DNA of 64,000 nucleotides from JACKIC01 sp964543795 (GCA_964543795.1 CAZIZN010000023.1:1-64000); one strand, 5' to 3'; shown: positions 33,967-43,509, counted from the first letter of the stretch. The notes: a model not told the origin generated them from the sequence alone. Program-made: numbers and translations.

Positions 33967-34041
33967 ACGGAGAGGCTAGCAGTCCACGCTCACCATGGTG
34001 TAGGAGGATGGGCCACGGACCCCGCGATCCGCAACCGGACC

Positions 34042-34542
34042 ATGCTCATCCACCTGCTGCGCCACGGCATCGCCGAGGATCTCCGCCCCGGGCTGCGCGA
34101 CGACGACCGCGCCCTGACCGACGAAGGGCGCGAACGGCTGCGGGCCGCGGGCAGCAGCTGGCGGGAGCTGATCGCGCGGCCCGAGCAGATCTGGTCGAGT
34201 CCGCTGCGGCGGGCGCAGGAGACCGCCGCGGTGTTCGCCAAAGCGGTGCGCTTCGACGGCGAGGTCCGCACCGTCGCCGGCCTGCGCCCGGAGGACGACC
34301 CGCGGCACGCGATCGAACTGCTCGAGGGCGAACTGCTCCGCCGCACGGCGAGCGTGGTGCTCGTGGGCCACGAACCAAGCCTCGGCCTGCTGTTCGGCGC
34401 GCTGCTGCTCGGCCGCACCGGGCCGGCGATCCCGCTGCGCAAGGGCATGCTGGCGACCGTCGAGACGATCGGCGCCGCGAGCCTGCAGGCGCAGGTGCGC
34501 TCGGTGCTCAGTCAGCGCGCGGCCGCGAAGCTGGCGCACTGA
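34042..34542 (+). CDS. sixA: SixA-type histidine phosphatase
   Basis: A 166-residue member of the histidine phosphatase superfamily. The phospho-accepting RHG is at the N-terminus (LIHLLRHGIAEDL), the second conserved arginine is in WSSPLRRAQETAAVF, and the late histidine is in VVLVGHEPSLG. The length and the absence of extra domains match SixA, which dephosphorylates histidine-phosphotransfer domains or phosphotransferase proteins. In many phyla the true target is unknown. It is flanked by divergent and convergent surface-protein genes, so the neighbourhood says little about its partner. Confidence 0.82.
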   Translation: MLIHLLRHGIAEDLRPGLRDDDRALTDEGRERLRAAGSSWRELIARPEQIWSSPLRRAQETAAVFAKAVRFDGEVRTVAGLRPEDDPRHAIELLEGELLRRTASVVLVGHEPSLGLLFGALLLGRTGPAIPLRKGMLATVETIGAASLQAQVRSVLSQRAAAKLAH

Positions 34543-34562
34543 CCGCCCCGGCGCCGCCGCGA

Positions 34563-37559
34563 TCAGCGACCGGCTTCGAGCACGGGGCGCAGCACGATGC
34601 CGTCGACACCGCCGGGCGGCACGACGATCTCGCCGCAGTCGTAGGTCTTGCTGCCCGATTCGAAGCCGGCGTGCAGCCGCACGCGGTAGGTGCCGGCTTC
34701 GAACTCGTTCGACTCGAAGCTGCCGTCGCCGGCGTCGAGACCCTCGCCACCGGTCTGCTCGCCCCATGGTTCTTGCGACCCGGCGACGGGCGGCTTGTGG
34801 AACGCCATCCACATCCAGCGCGGCTTGTCGTTGCCGAACACCGCGATGTCGACCCGTCCCTTGACGCGGATCGTGGGCTGCAGCTGCAGCCGCAGTCCCT
34901 GCACGGGTACGCCGCCGCGCACCTCGATGCCGGCGAGTTCCGTGCGGCCGCCGCCTTCGCCGCGGTTGCGAACGGTCAGTTTCCAGGTGCCTTCGCTGAT
35001 CGGCGCGATGCGGAACATGCCCTGCGCGTCGGCGACCGTGAACTGCCAGCTGTGCTGCCCCTCGCGCAGGCGCCCCTCGGCCTGGATCGTCGCGCCGGCG
35101 AGCGGTGCGCCGCTCGGATCGTAGACGGTGCCGGCGAGCGAGCCGGTCTGGATGTCGATCGTCAGCACCTTCGCCTCCGCCTCGGTGAGCGTGACGGCGG
35201 TGGACCACAGCTGATTGCCAGGGCCGCCCCCCATCATGCTCTCGCCGGCCGGCGGCAGCAGTCCGATCTGCAACGGACCCGCCGGCACGATGCCGAAGTC
35301 GAACTGCCCGCGGGCATCGACGCGCGACGTGAAGCGCTGCATCCGCTGCGGCCCGTCCTGTGCGGTCGCCACCAGCGCGTAGCCGGCGCCGAGCTTGCCG
35401 TCGACGGTCACCGAGCCCGAGAGCGTGGCCGTCGGCCCCTCGATCGGCTTCTCGCCGGCTTCGAGGCGCACCTCGGTCGTCGCGCCCGACGACACACGCG
35501 CGGTTTCGCGCGGCAGCCGGTTGGCGAGATACATGTCCTGCGCGAGCGCGAAGATGCCGCCCGGCGAGCGCAGGCTCTCGAGCGCCTTGACGAGGCTGAC
35601 GCGGTACTCGCCGGGTTGCACCGCCGCGCACGCGAACGTGCCGTCGAGTGCGAGCGCCTGGAGCATGGGCATGTCCTCGAGCGCGCCGCGCGGCCCGCCG
35701 CCGCGGCGCGGCTCGATCGTCACCGTCAGCTCGCCGACCTTGGGCGGCGCGCCGTTCTCGGTGACGAGGCCGCGAATCGACCCCGGCGCCTGCATGCGCA
35801 GCACGAGGTCCTCGCCCCACTTCACCTCGCCGTGCACCATGCCCCACTTCGGATGGTCCGCGCTGACGCGAACCGACTCCCCGAGGATCTTGCCGACGAC
35901 GAGACGGCCGTCCGACGCCGTGCGTCCGCAGTGGATCGGCATGTCGTAGAAGCTGCCCTTGCCGCGGCCCACCGCGTAGACGGCGGCGTTGCGGATCGGC
36001 TTCTCCTCGGGGCCGAGCACGACCACGACGAACTCGCGGCGTGCCGCCAGGTCGAGCGCGACGGTGACATCGGCGTCGACGACCTCGAAGGCGGTGAATG
36101 CGACCGCGTGACCGGGTGCCTCGGCGGCGAGCGTGTACCGGCCGGCGAGCAGGTTCTCGATGCGCCAGCGGCCGTCCTCGATCGGCGTCAGTCGATCCTG
36201 CAGGTCGATCGGCGGCACGAAGCCGAGCGCGGTCATCTCCGCCGCGCCGTCGCCCGCCCGTCCCTGCAGCAACCGGAAGCGCACGTCCTTGGCCGGCTTG
36301 CCGTCGGCGAGACGCACCGTCGCGACCGCCGCGAGCGTCGCGGGCAGCGTCACGGTCACGTCGCCGAGCACGGGCTGCGGTTCGGCGAGCACCCACGCGT
36401 GACCGCGGCCGCGCCGCGCCGCCACGGTGACCTTGCCCGGCGCGAAGCCGTCGGCGCGGAAGCGACCGTCGGCGTCCGTGGCGCCGACGCGCTGCGCCAG
36501 ATCGAACGGCACCGACGCGATCATCGAACCCGCGAACACCTCCGCACCCGCGACCGGTTCGCCCTTGGTGTCGACGACCCGGCCGGACAGTTCCTCGCCG
36601 CGCTTCATGCGCACCTCGCCGAGGTCCCGCTCCTGCCCGGCGCGCACCATCACGCTCGGCCGCGTCTCCGACAGGAAGTTGCGCGCCGTGGCCGCGAAGA
36701 AGTTGCTGCCGGGCACGACGCCGACGAGCCGGAAGCGCCCCTCGGTATCCGTCGTCGCGGTCGGGATCGGCAGGTCCGCGAACGCGCGCTTCACCCATGC
36801 GGGCATCTCCAGCACCTTGATCGGCGACGACGCCTCGCGGATCAGCACCGCACCCTCGGGGTCGAAGCGCTCGGCGGGGAAGAACCCGACGATGGTGCCG
36901 GGCAGGTCGACCGCGCGGGCAAGCGCGCCGACGACGGGCTCGCCGTCCTCGTCGACGAGCCGGCCGACGATGACGCCGGCGTGCGGCAGCACGATGTCGC
37001 CGAGATCGACCACTTCGCCGGGCGACGGTGTGCGGGTGATGAGCTGATGCACCGGCGCGTCGGTGCCGATGCCCGCGAACAGCAGGAAGAAGGCGTTCGG
37101 CCAGACGCCGCCGACGAAGAACGTGCCGTCGCCGGCGGTGCGCGCTTCGCCCGCGACGTAGCGGGGCTCGATCGTCGGCCCGTCGGCGAACACGTCGACG
37201 CCTTCGGGCAGGATCGAGTCCTGGGAGCCGCGATAGATGCGCACGCCGCAGTCGGCGACCGGCACCTTCGAGTGGTCGACCACGCGGCCGCGGAAACCGG
37301 TCAGCGCCGACGCGATGTCCGGGTCGTCGAGCAGGGCGTCGGCACCCGCGGCGACCGCCTGCCGCTGCGGCCCGCGCTCGCCGCGCGCGGCCCCCGGTCC
37401 GTCCGCTGTGGCGGCGGCGGGGCCCGCCGCCCCCTCCTGCTGCGCAGGAGCGAGGTCGACGGGCACCGGCGGCGGGGCGTCCCCCCGATTCCAGAACCAG
37501 AATGCCGCCAGGGCAGCGAGGACGACGAGAGCGAGGACGGCGGCGAGCTGGCGTTGCAA
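34563..37559 (-). CDS. Large membrane-anchored carboxypeptidase-regulatory-like repeat protein
   Basis: A 998-residue protein with a membrane anchor at residues 5-23 (LAAVLALVVLAALAAFWFW), an alanine- and proline-rich linker, and about eight beta-sandwich carboxypeptidase-regulatory-like units. Examples are FRGRVVDHSKVPVADCGVRI, IVGRLVDEDGEPVVGALARA, LSGRVVDTKGEPVAGAEVFA, LSGSVTVDGKLGAGYALVAT and LAGTVYDPSGAPLAGATIQA. Each is paired with a D-G-x-F/Y-R/T-hydrophobic strand. The protein probably extends into the periplasm or to the surface. It has no enzymatic motif. Five proteins with this architecture or part of it lie in this window. Confidence 0.8.
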   Translation of the reverse strand: MQRQLAAVLALVVLAALAAFWFWNRGDAPPPVPVDLAPAQQEGAAGPAAATADGPGAARGERGPQRQAVAAGADALLDDPDIASALTGFRGRVVDHSKVPVADCGVRIYRGSQDSILPEGVDVFADGPTIEPRYVAGEARTAGDGTFFVGGVWPNAFFLLFAGIGTDAPVHQLITRTPSPGEVVDLGDIVLPHAGVIVGRLVDEDGEPVVGALARAVDLPGTIVGFFPAERFDPEGAVLIREASSPIKVLEMPAWVKRAFADLPIPTATTDTEGRFRLVGVVPGSNFFAATARNFLSETRPSVMVRAGQERDLGEVRMKRGEELSGRVVDTKGEPVAGAEVFAGSMIASVPFDLAQRVGATDADGRFRADGFAPGKVTVAARRGRGHAWVLAEPQPVLGDVTVTLPATLAAVATVRLADGKPAKDVRFRLLQGRAGDGAAEMTALGFVPPIDLQDRLTPIEDGRWRIENLLAGRYTLAAEAPGHAVAFTAFEVVDADVTVALDLAARREFVVVVLGPEEKPIRNAAVYAVGRGKGSFYDMPIHCGRTASDGRLVVGKILGESVRVSADHPKWGMVHGEVKWGEDLVLRMQAPGSIRGLVTENGAPPKVGELTVTIEPRRGGGPRGALEDMPMLQALALDGTFACAAVQPGEYRVSLVKALESLRSPGGIFALAQDMYLANRLPRETARVSSGATTEVRLEAGEKPIEGPTATLSGSVTVDGKLGAGYALVATAQDGPQRMQRFTSRVDARGQFDFGIVPAGPLQIGLLPPAGESMMGGGPGNQLWSTAVTLTEAEAKVLTIDIQTGSLAGTVYDPSGAPLAGATIQAEGRLREGQHSWQFTVADAQGMFRIAPISEGTWKLTVRNRGEGGGRTELAGIEVRGGVPVQGLRLQLQPTIRVKGRVDIAVFGNDKPRWMWMAFHKPPVAGSQEPWGEQTGGEGLDAGDGSFESNEFEAGTYRVRLHAGFESGSKTYDCGEIVVPPGGVDGIVLRPVLEAGR

Positions 37560-37663
37560 ACGAAGCCTCCGGTTGTGGCAGGGCCTTCTGGCTGGGGCGC
37601 GGGATCCGCGACGAGGGGCCCCGTGTGGCCGAGGGCTCAGGGTGGCCGGTCGAAGCCCGGATC

Positions 37664-38239
37664 TTACGGACCGCGTGCGGAAGACGCTGCGGCCGGGCCA
37701 CCCTGCGCCCGCCAGAGCGCCAGCGCTGCCAGCACGATCGCGTGATCGATGGCCCCGGACCGGACCAGCGTGTCGAGTCCGGCGAGCGGCTGGGTCACGA
37801 CCTGGATGTCCTCGCCGGCGTCCATCTCGAGGTCGCCGGCAGGTTCGCAGCCGGTCGCCAGATAGACGTGGCAGCGGTTGGTCATGAAGGCCGGGTTCGG
37901 GTGGATCGTGCCCAGGCGCTCGATCGCCCGGGCGCGGTAGCCCGTCTCCTCGCGCAGTTCGCGCGCCGCCGTGGCCGCCGGATCGGCGTCCTCGCGATCG
38001 ACGATGCCGCCCGGGATCTCGAGCGAGACGGCGTCGCTGCCGTGCCGGAACTGCCGCACCAGCACGATCTCGCCGGCGTCCGTGACCGGGATCACGTTGA
38101 CCCAGTCGAGCGTGTCGAGCAGGAAGAAGCCGATCTCGACGCCCGTGCGCGGCGAACGGCGCCGCGAACGGCGCGCACGGAACACGAGGTAGCGGAAGAA
38201 CTCGTCGTCGCCGAGCCGTTGCCAGTCCTGGATCGTCAT
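37664..38239 (-). CDS. NUDIX hydrolase, ADP-ribose-pyrophosphatase-like
   Basis: A 191-residue enzyme. The NUDIX box is complete, GGIVDREDADPAATAARELR followed by EETGY (G-x5-E-x7-R-E-x-x-E-E-x-G). The upstream segment VNVIPVTDAGEIVLVRQFRH and the downstream proline in HPNPAFMTNRCHVYLATGC match the ADP-ribose pyrophosphatase subgroup, which hydrolyses ADP-ribose to AMP and ribose 5-phosphate. The start ATG overlaps the preceding gene as ATGA, making it the last gene of a three-gene operon behind two surface proteins. Confidence 0.87.
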   Translation of the reverse strand: MTIQDWQRLGDDEFFRYLVFRARRSRRRSPRTGVEIGFFLLDTLDWVNVIPVTDAGEIVLVRQFRHGSDAVSLEIPGGIVDREDADPAATAARELREETGYRARAIERLGTIHPNPAFMTNRCHVYLATGCEPAGDLEMDAGEDIQVVTQPLAGLDTLVRSGAIDHAIVLAALALWRAQGGPAAASSARGP

Positions 38240-39912
38240 CGTCGTAGGGTCAGGTCGCTGCGCGTGCGGCCCGCGACCGCTTCGGTGGCGATGCCTCGCG
38301 ACGGCGACGCGACGTCGTCGGGCAAGCAGAGCCGGCCGGCGCCGAAGTGGTCGGTCTCGACGGCGAACGAGCCGTCGGATCCCGTCGTCGCCAGACCGGG
38401 CAGGTCGAGCACCGCGCCCTCGAGCACGCGGCGCATCGGCAGCCCCGCGGCCGGCGCAGCGGCGACCGCGGGCACCCACCGCACCGGCACGCCCGGCACG
38501 GGCTGGCCTCGCCCATCGACGACGGCGCCGCGCAGCATCGCCGAGAGGCCCTTCGCGACGCGCGTCTCGGGCACCGCGGGCAGCAGGTCGTAGTCGGCGA
38601 ACGGTGCGCCGGGATCGACGAGTTCGGCGTAGGGCAGATGGCCGGGCGCATGCACCGAGAGGCGGGCGGCGACGGATCCGGTCGCGCGCAGCACGAAGCG
38701 GCCCTCGACGTCGGTGCGCACCGTCACGGGGCTGCCGCCGGTCGGCGACCAGACCACCGCCGCGGCGGCGATGGGCGCGAGATCGGGCCGCGAGCGCACG
38801 CGACCGCGCACCGTGCTCGCGGGCCACGGTTGCAGCACGACCCGGTGGCCCGCCGAACCGGCGCGCACGGGACCGAACGCCTGCGGTTCACAATCGTCGT
38901 GGCGCACGTGCAGTTGCAGTTCGTCGGCACACAGGGGCCCGATCGCGAACGCGCCGTCGGCGCCGGTCGTCGCCACGAGGCCGAGCGGATCGCCGCCGGC
39001 GATGCGCACCGCGGCGCCGGCGAGGGGCCGGCCGTCGGCGCCGACCACCGTGCCCTCGACGTGCGGCCCCGGCGCGAGCGCGATCGGTACCTCGATCGCG
39101 CGCCGGTCGGCGCCGGGCGCGATCGACACCGAGGCGCGGCCGACGAGGCCCTGGGTGGTCGCCACGGCGAGCGAGAAGGTGCCGCCGGCGACGAACCGCA
39201 GTTCGGCGCCGTTCGCGACGCGGTGCACGCGGTCGATCGTCGCCGCGCCGTCCTCGATGCCGAGGTCCAGCCCCACCGGCAGCCGCGCCAGCATCGTGTG
39301 TTCCTGCCAGGCACGGCGGAGCACGGCGTCGTTCGTCGCCGGCGCGAACGGCTCCGCGGCGGCCGCGGCGCGACATTGCAGCCAGGCTTCGCCCGCGAGC
39401 GTTCCGTCCGCGGTGGTGAGCGTGAGGCGCACCCGCTGCGAGACGTCGTCGCGCACGAGCTGGGCTTCCTGCGGCTGCTGTTCGGTCGACCCGGGTTGGG
39501 CCGGCACGAGCCGCAGCAGGTAGCCGTCGGCGACCACCGCGAGCTGGTGCGGCCCGGTGAGCGGCAACGGCGCGAGTCCGGCGTCGTCGGTGAACACGAT
39601 CTCGGCGCCGCCCTGTGCCGAACGGACCCCCGCCCCCACCACGGGCGCGCGCGAGGTGCGGTCGAGCACCCGCAGCCAGGCGGTCGGCGCGTCGGCGAGC
39701 GGGATCGCCGCGACTGCGGCCGGTGCAGCGAGCGTGCGCGTCGCCACGGTGTTGGCAGGCAGGTTGGCCGCGGGCGGCAGCGGGGCAGCGGGCAGCGGCG
39801 GGGCAGCGGACGCGGTCGGTTCGGGCGCGAGGTCCGGCGACGCGGTCCGCAAGAATGCGAACACGGCGCCGATCAGCGCGAGCAGGAGGACGGCGACCGC
39901 GGCGTGACGCAT
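38236..39912 (-). CDS. Membrane-anchored carboxypeptidase-regulatory-like repeat protein
   Basis: A 558-residue protein with an N-terminal anchor (AAVAVLLLALIGAVFAFL), a long proline- and alanine-rich spacer, and several regulatory-like beta-sandwich units (VEGTVVGADGRPLAGAAVRI with GADGAFAIGPL; VRGRVRSRPDLAPIAAAAVV with VEGRFVLRA; LRGAVVDGRGQPVPGVPVRW with SDGSFAVET). The architecture matches the 998-residue protein at 34563-37559 and probably has the same surface-type role. Its stop overlaps the NUDIX start as ATGA, and it follows the 39924-40580 gene by 11 bases, so all three form one operon. Confidence 0.78.
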   Translation of the reverse strand: MRHAAVAVLLLALIGAVFAFLRTASPDLAPEPTASAAPPLPAAPLPPAANLPANTVATRTLAAPAAVAAIPLADAPTAWLRVLDRTSRAPVVGAGVRSAQGGAEIVFTDDAGLAPLPLTGPHQLAVVADGYLLRLVPAQPGSTEQQPQEAQLVRDDVSQRVRLTLTTADGTLAGEAWLQCRAAAAAEPFAPATNDAVLRRAWQEHTMLARLPVGLDLGIEDGAATIDRVHRVANGAELRFVAGGTFSLAVATTQGLVGRASVSIAPGADRRAIEVPIALAPGPHVEGTVVGADGRPLAGAAVRIAGGDPLGLVATTGADGAFAIGPLCADELQLHVRHDDCEPQAFGPVRAGSAGHRVVLQPWPASTVRGRVRSRPDLAPIAAAAVVWSPTGGSPVTVRTDVEGRFVLRATGSVAARLSVHAPGHLPYAELVDPGAPFADYDLLPAVPETRVAKGLSAMLRGAVVDGRGQPVPGVPVRWVPAVAAAPAAGLPMRRVLEGAVLDLPGLATTGSDGSFAVETDHFGAGRLCLPDDVASPSRGIATEAVAGRTRSDLTLRR

Positions 39913-39923
39913 TCGACGAGAGC

Positions 39924-40580
39924 CTACCGCGCCTGCCACGTCACGGTGCTGCGCAGCACCTCGTGCACGCCGCGCGACTCGGCCGAGAGCTCGCCGTCGT
40001 CGCCGAGCGTGTCCTGGATCACCAGCACGTAGTCGCCGGTCGGAGTCCGGAACACGAAGACCGTGTTGCGTTGCCGCGTGCCGACGACCTCGATCGGAAC
40101 GCTCGCGCCGGCCAGCTTGTGCGCGCCGAACCGCCACTCGAGCCGTGCCGCGGCGCCTGCGTCCCGTTCGGTCGCCTCGGCGATGACCTTCGCGATGCCA
40201 GCGGCGTGTTCGAGGGCGTCGGGGGCGCTGCCCGCCGGGAAACGATGCACGAGCAGCGTGCAGTCGCCGCCGTCGAGGGTCCAGGTCTGGTGGTGGGGCG
40301 ACTCGTCCAGCGCGAACGCCATCGCGCGCGGGAACTGCAGGCGGAAGCCGTCGAGCACGAGCAGGCACGTCGCCTGGACCGTGGCGCGCACCGTCACCTT
40401 GCGTTCGCCGACGGTCACCTCCTGGCGCTCGCCGTCGACGAGCTCGACCGTCGTGCCGTCGATCTGCACGTCGATCCGCAGCGGTGGCTCGGCGGCGGCG
40501 CCCGCGCCGGGCGCGACGTGCGGGAGCACCGACGCGGTCGCGGCGGCCGAAGCGAGGACCAGGAACGTGGCGCGCAGCAT
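39924..40580 (-). CDS. Exported protein of unknown function
   Basis: A 218-residue protein starting at ATG 40580, with a signal peptide (MLRATFLVLASAAATASVLP). The mature part is beta-rich (LRIDVQIDGTTVELVDGERQ, KVTVRATVQATCLLVLDGFR, NTVFVFRTPTGDYVLVIQDT). No family is recognised. It is the first gene of the operon ending in the NUDIX hydrolase. The frame is open upstream to 40613, but the later start gives a proper signal peptide. Confidence 0.6.
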   Translation of the reverse strand: MLRATFLVLASAAATASVLPHVAPGAGAAAEPPLRIDVQIDGTTVELVDGERQEVTVGERKVTVRATVQATCLLVLDGFRLQFPRAMAFALDESPHHQTWTLDGGDCTLLVHRFPAGSAPDALEHAAGIAKVIAEATERDAGAAARLEWRFGAHKLAGASVPIEVVGTRQRNTVFVFRTPTGDYVLVIQDTLGDDGELSAESRGVHEVLRSTVTWQAR

Positions 40581-40655
40581 GCGCACGGCGTAGCCGCGTT
40601 CGCCGCCGAGCACAACTGCCTCGACGACCCCGCGACCCTATGCTGCGCGCGCCGC

Positions 40656-42266
40656 ATGGAAGCCGCCAACGCCCCGCCCCCGCCCCGCATCGCGCGCGGC
40701 GCCTGGATCGCCGCGCTCGCGCTGGCCGCGGCCGCCGCAGCACTGTTCGTGGTGCTCGCGACGCAGCGGCTGCCGTATCCGTTCGAACTCGAATGGATGG
40801 AGGGCGCGATGGCGGACCACGCCTGGCGGATCGCCGGGGGCGAACCGCTCTACTGCGAGCCTTCGCCGGAACACGTGCCGTTCCTCTACGCGCCGCTCTT
40901 GTTCTGGCTCGCCGGGCTGCTGGCGGCGCTCGGCGTGCCCGAACTGGTGGCCCTGCGCAGCCTCGCCTGCGCCGCGTCGGTCGGCGTCGCGATGCTGATC
41001 GGCCACTGGGTGCGTCGCGAGACCGGCCGGGTCGCGCCGGGGCTCGCCGCCAGTGGCCTTTTCCTCGCCGGCTACGGCTGGCTGTGGTGGTGGTACGACC
41101 TCGCGCGCAACGACTCCCTGTTCCTGCTGTCGATCCTCGGCACGGCCTACGTGCTGCGGCACGGCGGGCGCGGGCGCGTGACGATCGCGGTCCTGCTCGC
41201 GGTCGCGGCGATGCTCGCCAAGCAGTCGGCGGCGATGTGGCTGCCCGCGATCGGCGTCGGTGCGCTGCTGCTCGACTGGCGGCTCGGCGTACGGTTCGGC
41301 GTCGCCGGCGTCGCGGGCATCGCCGCGGCGCTCGGGCTGCTGCACCTGTCGAGCGACGGCTGGTCGACGTTCTACCTGTTCGAGATGCCGCGCCACCACG
41401 GCATCGACGGCAGCCGCAAGCTCGGCTTCTGGACCGAGGACGTGGTGCCGATGCTGCCGGTGCTGCTGCTCGGGCTCGGCGGCTTCGTGTCGCGGTGGCG
41501 CGCCGGCGAACGCGGTCCGGCGCTGTTCCTCGCCGCGGTCGGCAGCGGCGGGCTGCTGACGTCGTGGGCGTCGCGGCTGCACGTCGGCGGCTTCGACAAC
41601 GTGCTCGTCTATGCGTTCGCCGCGGCGTGCGTGCTCGGTCCCGCTGCCGCGCGCGCGCGCGAGCGCTGGCTCGCCGCGGCGACGCCGGTGCTGCTCGTGC
41701 TCCAGTTCGTGATCCTCTCGGCGATCGCCTGGCACCGCGATCCGGGGGCGACGGCGCTGCCGTCGGCGGCGCACCGGCAGGCGCACGAGGAGCTCGAAGC
41801 CTACGTGCGCGCGCAGCCGGGTCCCGTGGTCATGCCGGGACACGGCGCGATCACGCGGCGCGCCGGCAAGCCCGCGAGCGCGCACGGCCAGGCGATCTTC
41901 GACCTGCTGCAGGTGCTGCCCAAGGGCACGGACGGGAACCTCGACCTCGGCGCGCTGATCGATCCTGTCCGTTTGGCGCAGCTGCCCCTGCGCACGCAGC
42001 GAGCGCTCACCTCGTTCCGCGACGGCATGCTCGACGCCATGGCGCAGCGACGAATCGCGTCGATCGTGCTCGACCGGCAGATCGGCCCGCAGTTCGAGCT
42101 GTTGTTCCTGTTCGGCCTCGCGGGCGCCGACGGCCGCCAGGGCACGGCGGACGACCTCTACCGCCGCCGCGGCGAACCGCTGCTGACGAACGGCGAGGCC
42201 CTGGCGCCGCTGATGGGCTTCCCGGTGCACAGTCCCTACGCGCTCGAAGCCGTCGACGGCCGCTGA
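40656..42266 (+). CDS. GT-C-like multi-pass membrane protein (ArnT/PMT-like glycosyltransferase)
   Basis: A 536-residue polytopic protein. After a first helix (AWIAALALAAAAAALFVVLA) comes a periplasmic loop with acidic residues, PFELEWMEGAMADHAWRIAGGEPLY, where the D/E-rich motif fits the first-loop catalytic acid of GT-C glycosyltransferases (DUF2029/PMT-like). Many further membrane helices follow, then a C-terminal soluble part (RQAHEELEAYVRAQPGPVVM). GT-C enzymes move sugars from polyprenyl carriers to lipids, glycans or proteins. The substrate is unknown. Alternatively it could be an O-antigen-ligase-like protein. It is a stand-alone gene, convergent with the next one. Confidence 0.65.
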   Translation: MEAANAPPPPRIARGAWIAALALAAAAAALFVVLATQRLPYPFELEWMEGAMADHAWRIAGGEPLYCEPSPEHVPFLYAPLLFWLAGLLAALGVPELVALRSLACAASVGVAMLIGHWVRRETGRVAPGLAASGLFLAGYGWLWWWYDLARNDSLFLLSILGTAYVLRHGGRGRVTIAVLLAVAAMLAKQSAAMWLPAIGVGALLLDWRLGVRFGVAGVAGIAAALGLLHLSSDGWSTFYLFEMPRHHGIDGSRKLGFWTEDVVPMLPVLLLGLGGFVSRWRAGERGPALFLAAVGSGGLLTSWASRLHVGGFDNVLVYAFAAACVLGPAAARARERWLAAATPVLLVLQFVILSAIAWHRDPGATALPSAAHRQAHEELEAYVRAQPGPVVMPGHGAITRRAGKPASAHGQAIFDLLQVLPKGTDGNLDLGALIDPVRLAQLPLRTQRALTSFRDGMLDAMAQRRIASIVLDRQIGPQFELLFLFGLAGADGRQGTADDLYRRRGEPLLTNGEALAPLMGFPVHSPYALEAVDGR

Positions 42267-42273
42267 GCGGCGC

Positions 42274-43455
42274 TCACTTCGGCTGCAGACGCTGGCGGAT
42301 CGCCGCGTGCTCCTCGGGCGGCAGGTCGGCGAGCGCGCGCACGACGAGGTCGTGGGCCTGCACGTCGCTGCCGGCGCGCCTGGCCGCGTCGATCAGCAGC
42401 CCCCACGTCCGGGAGTCCTCCTGCAGTTCCAGCAGCCGATCGCCGAGTGCTGTCGCCGCCGGCACCTCGCGCAGACCGAAGTAGACCTCGACGAGCGAGG
42501 CGTACTTCTCGACGAGGCGCTGCTTGCGGCCGTCCACGAAGTCCCGCGGCATGCCCGGCAGCTGCAGGAAGGTGAGTTCGTGCTCCAGTTCGCGCTGCGG
42601 ATCGCCGCAGAACCGCAGCGCGTCGGCGTAGCGCTTCGCCGCCAGGAGCTGCTCGAGCACCGCTTCGAACATCACTCGCCGCGCGATGTCCTGGCCGCGC
42701 CAGCGCGCGGGCGGCACCTTGTCGAAGACGGCCAGCGACCGGGGCTCGGTGCCGAGTGCCGCATTGAGCTCGACCATGTCCGTCACGGCCTGCAGATCGG
42801 TGGCGCCGGCGAGCACACGCTGTTCGACCGCATCGCGGCGTTCGGCGAGTGCCTGCTGGGCCGGCGCATGGTCCTTCGCGAGGTCGGCGAGGCGCGAGAG
42901 CAGGAAGCTCGTCCGAACACCCGTGAAGGCCCGGTTGTGCTCGAGTCCGTGGTCCCAGCACCAGAGATAGTGCCGCAGCGCGCCTGCGGGATCGCCCTGG
43001 CGCGCGAGGTCGTCGCCGAGGCGCATGCGCACGCGGGTGTCCGTGCTCGCGGACTCGGCTGCCGCCGCCAACCGCGCCAGCAAGCCGGCTCCGTCGACGT
43101 AACCGACGACGCGCAGCGCTTCGCTGCCGTCGGGCGCCAGCAGCACGACCGTCGGGTAGGCGTCGATGCGGTGCTGCCGAGCGAGTTCGGACTGCTCCTC
43201 GGGGTCGACGCGCACGGCGATGGCGTTCGCCGCGATCCACCGGCGCACTTCGACGTCCTGCCAGGTCGTCGCCTGCAGGCGGCGACAGGGCTCGACCGCG
43301 GCCGTCGAGAAGTCGATCAGCACCTTGCGTCCCGTCGTGCGCGCCTGTTCGCAGGCCGCCGGCAGCGAGATCGGGGCGAACACCTGCGTCGGCTCCTGCG
43401 CGGACAAGGAGAACAAGCCGACCAGGACGGGCAGTGCACTTCGCACGTGTTGCAC
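42274..43455 (-). CDS. Exported thioredoxin-fold protein lacking CxxC
   Basis: A 393-residue protein with a signal peptide (ALPVLVGLFSLSAQ). Residues about 43-125 form a thioredoxin-like domain (KVLIDFSTAAVEPCRRLQAT, then IDAYPTVVLLAPDGSEALRV with the cis-proline loop). Where active thioredoxins have W-C-x-x-C it reads AAVEPC, with only one cysteine, so disulfide exchange is unlikely. The remainder is helical and TPR-like (GALRHYLWCWDHGLEHNRAF). It may act as a chaperone-like binding protein or an inactive relative of DsbD-type domains. It is convergent with the upstream GT-C gene. Confidence 0.72.
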   Translation of the reverse strand: MQHVRSALPVLVGLFSLSAQEPTQVFAPISLPAACEQARTTGRKVLIDFSTAAVEPCRRLQATTWQDVEVRRWIAANAIAVRVDPEEQSELARQHRIDAYPTVVLLAPDGSEALRVVGYVDGAGLLARLAAAAESASTDTRVRMRLGDDLARQGDPAGALRHYLWCWDHGLEHNRAFTGVRTSFLLSRLADLAKDHAPAQQALAERRDAVEQRVLAGATDLQAVTDMVELNAALGTEPRSLAVFDKVPPARWRGQDIARRVMFEAVLEQLLAAKRYADALRFCGDPQRELEHELTFLQLPGMPRDFVDGRKQRLVEKYASLVEVYFGLREVPAATALGDRLLELQEDSRTWGLLIDAARRAGSDVQAHDLVVRALADLPPEEHAAIRQRLQPK

Positions 43456-43509
43456 GACGGATTCCTCCGCCGACAGACTACCTTGCGCGCCGAACTCGGA
43501 CCATCAGCC

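Noticed and set aside
33976..37701. 1241-codon minus-strand frame
   Set aside because: It is in the wrong frame on the same strand as the repeat protein; arginine- and alanine-rich with no domain.
33825..37745. 1306-codon plus-strand frame
   Set aside because: It is an antisense shadow of the 998-residue repeat protein, with improbable composition rich in Arg, Ala, Asp and His.
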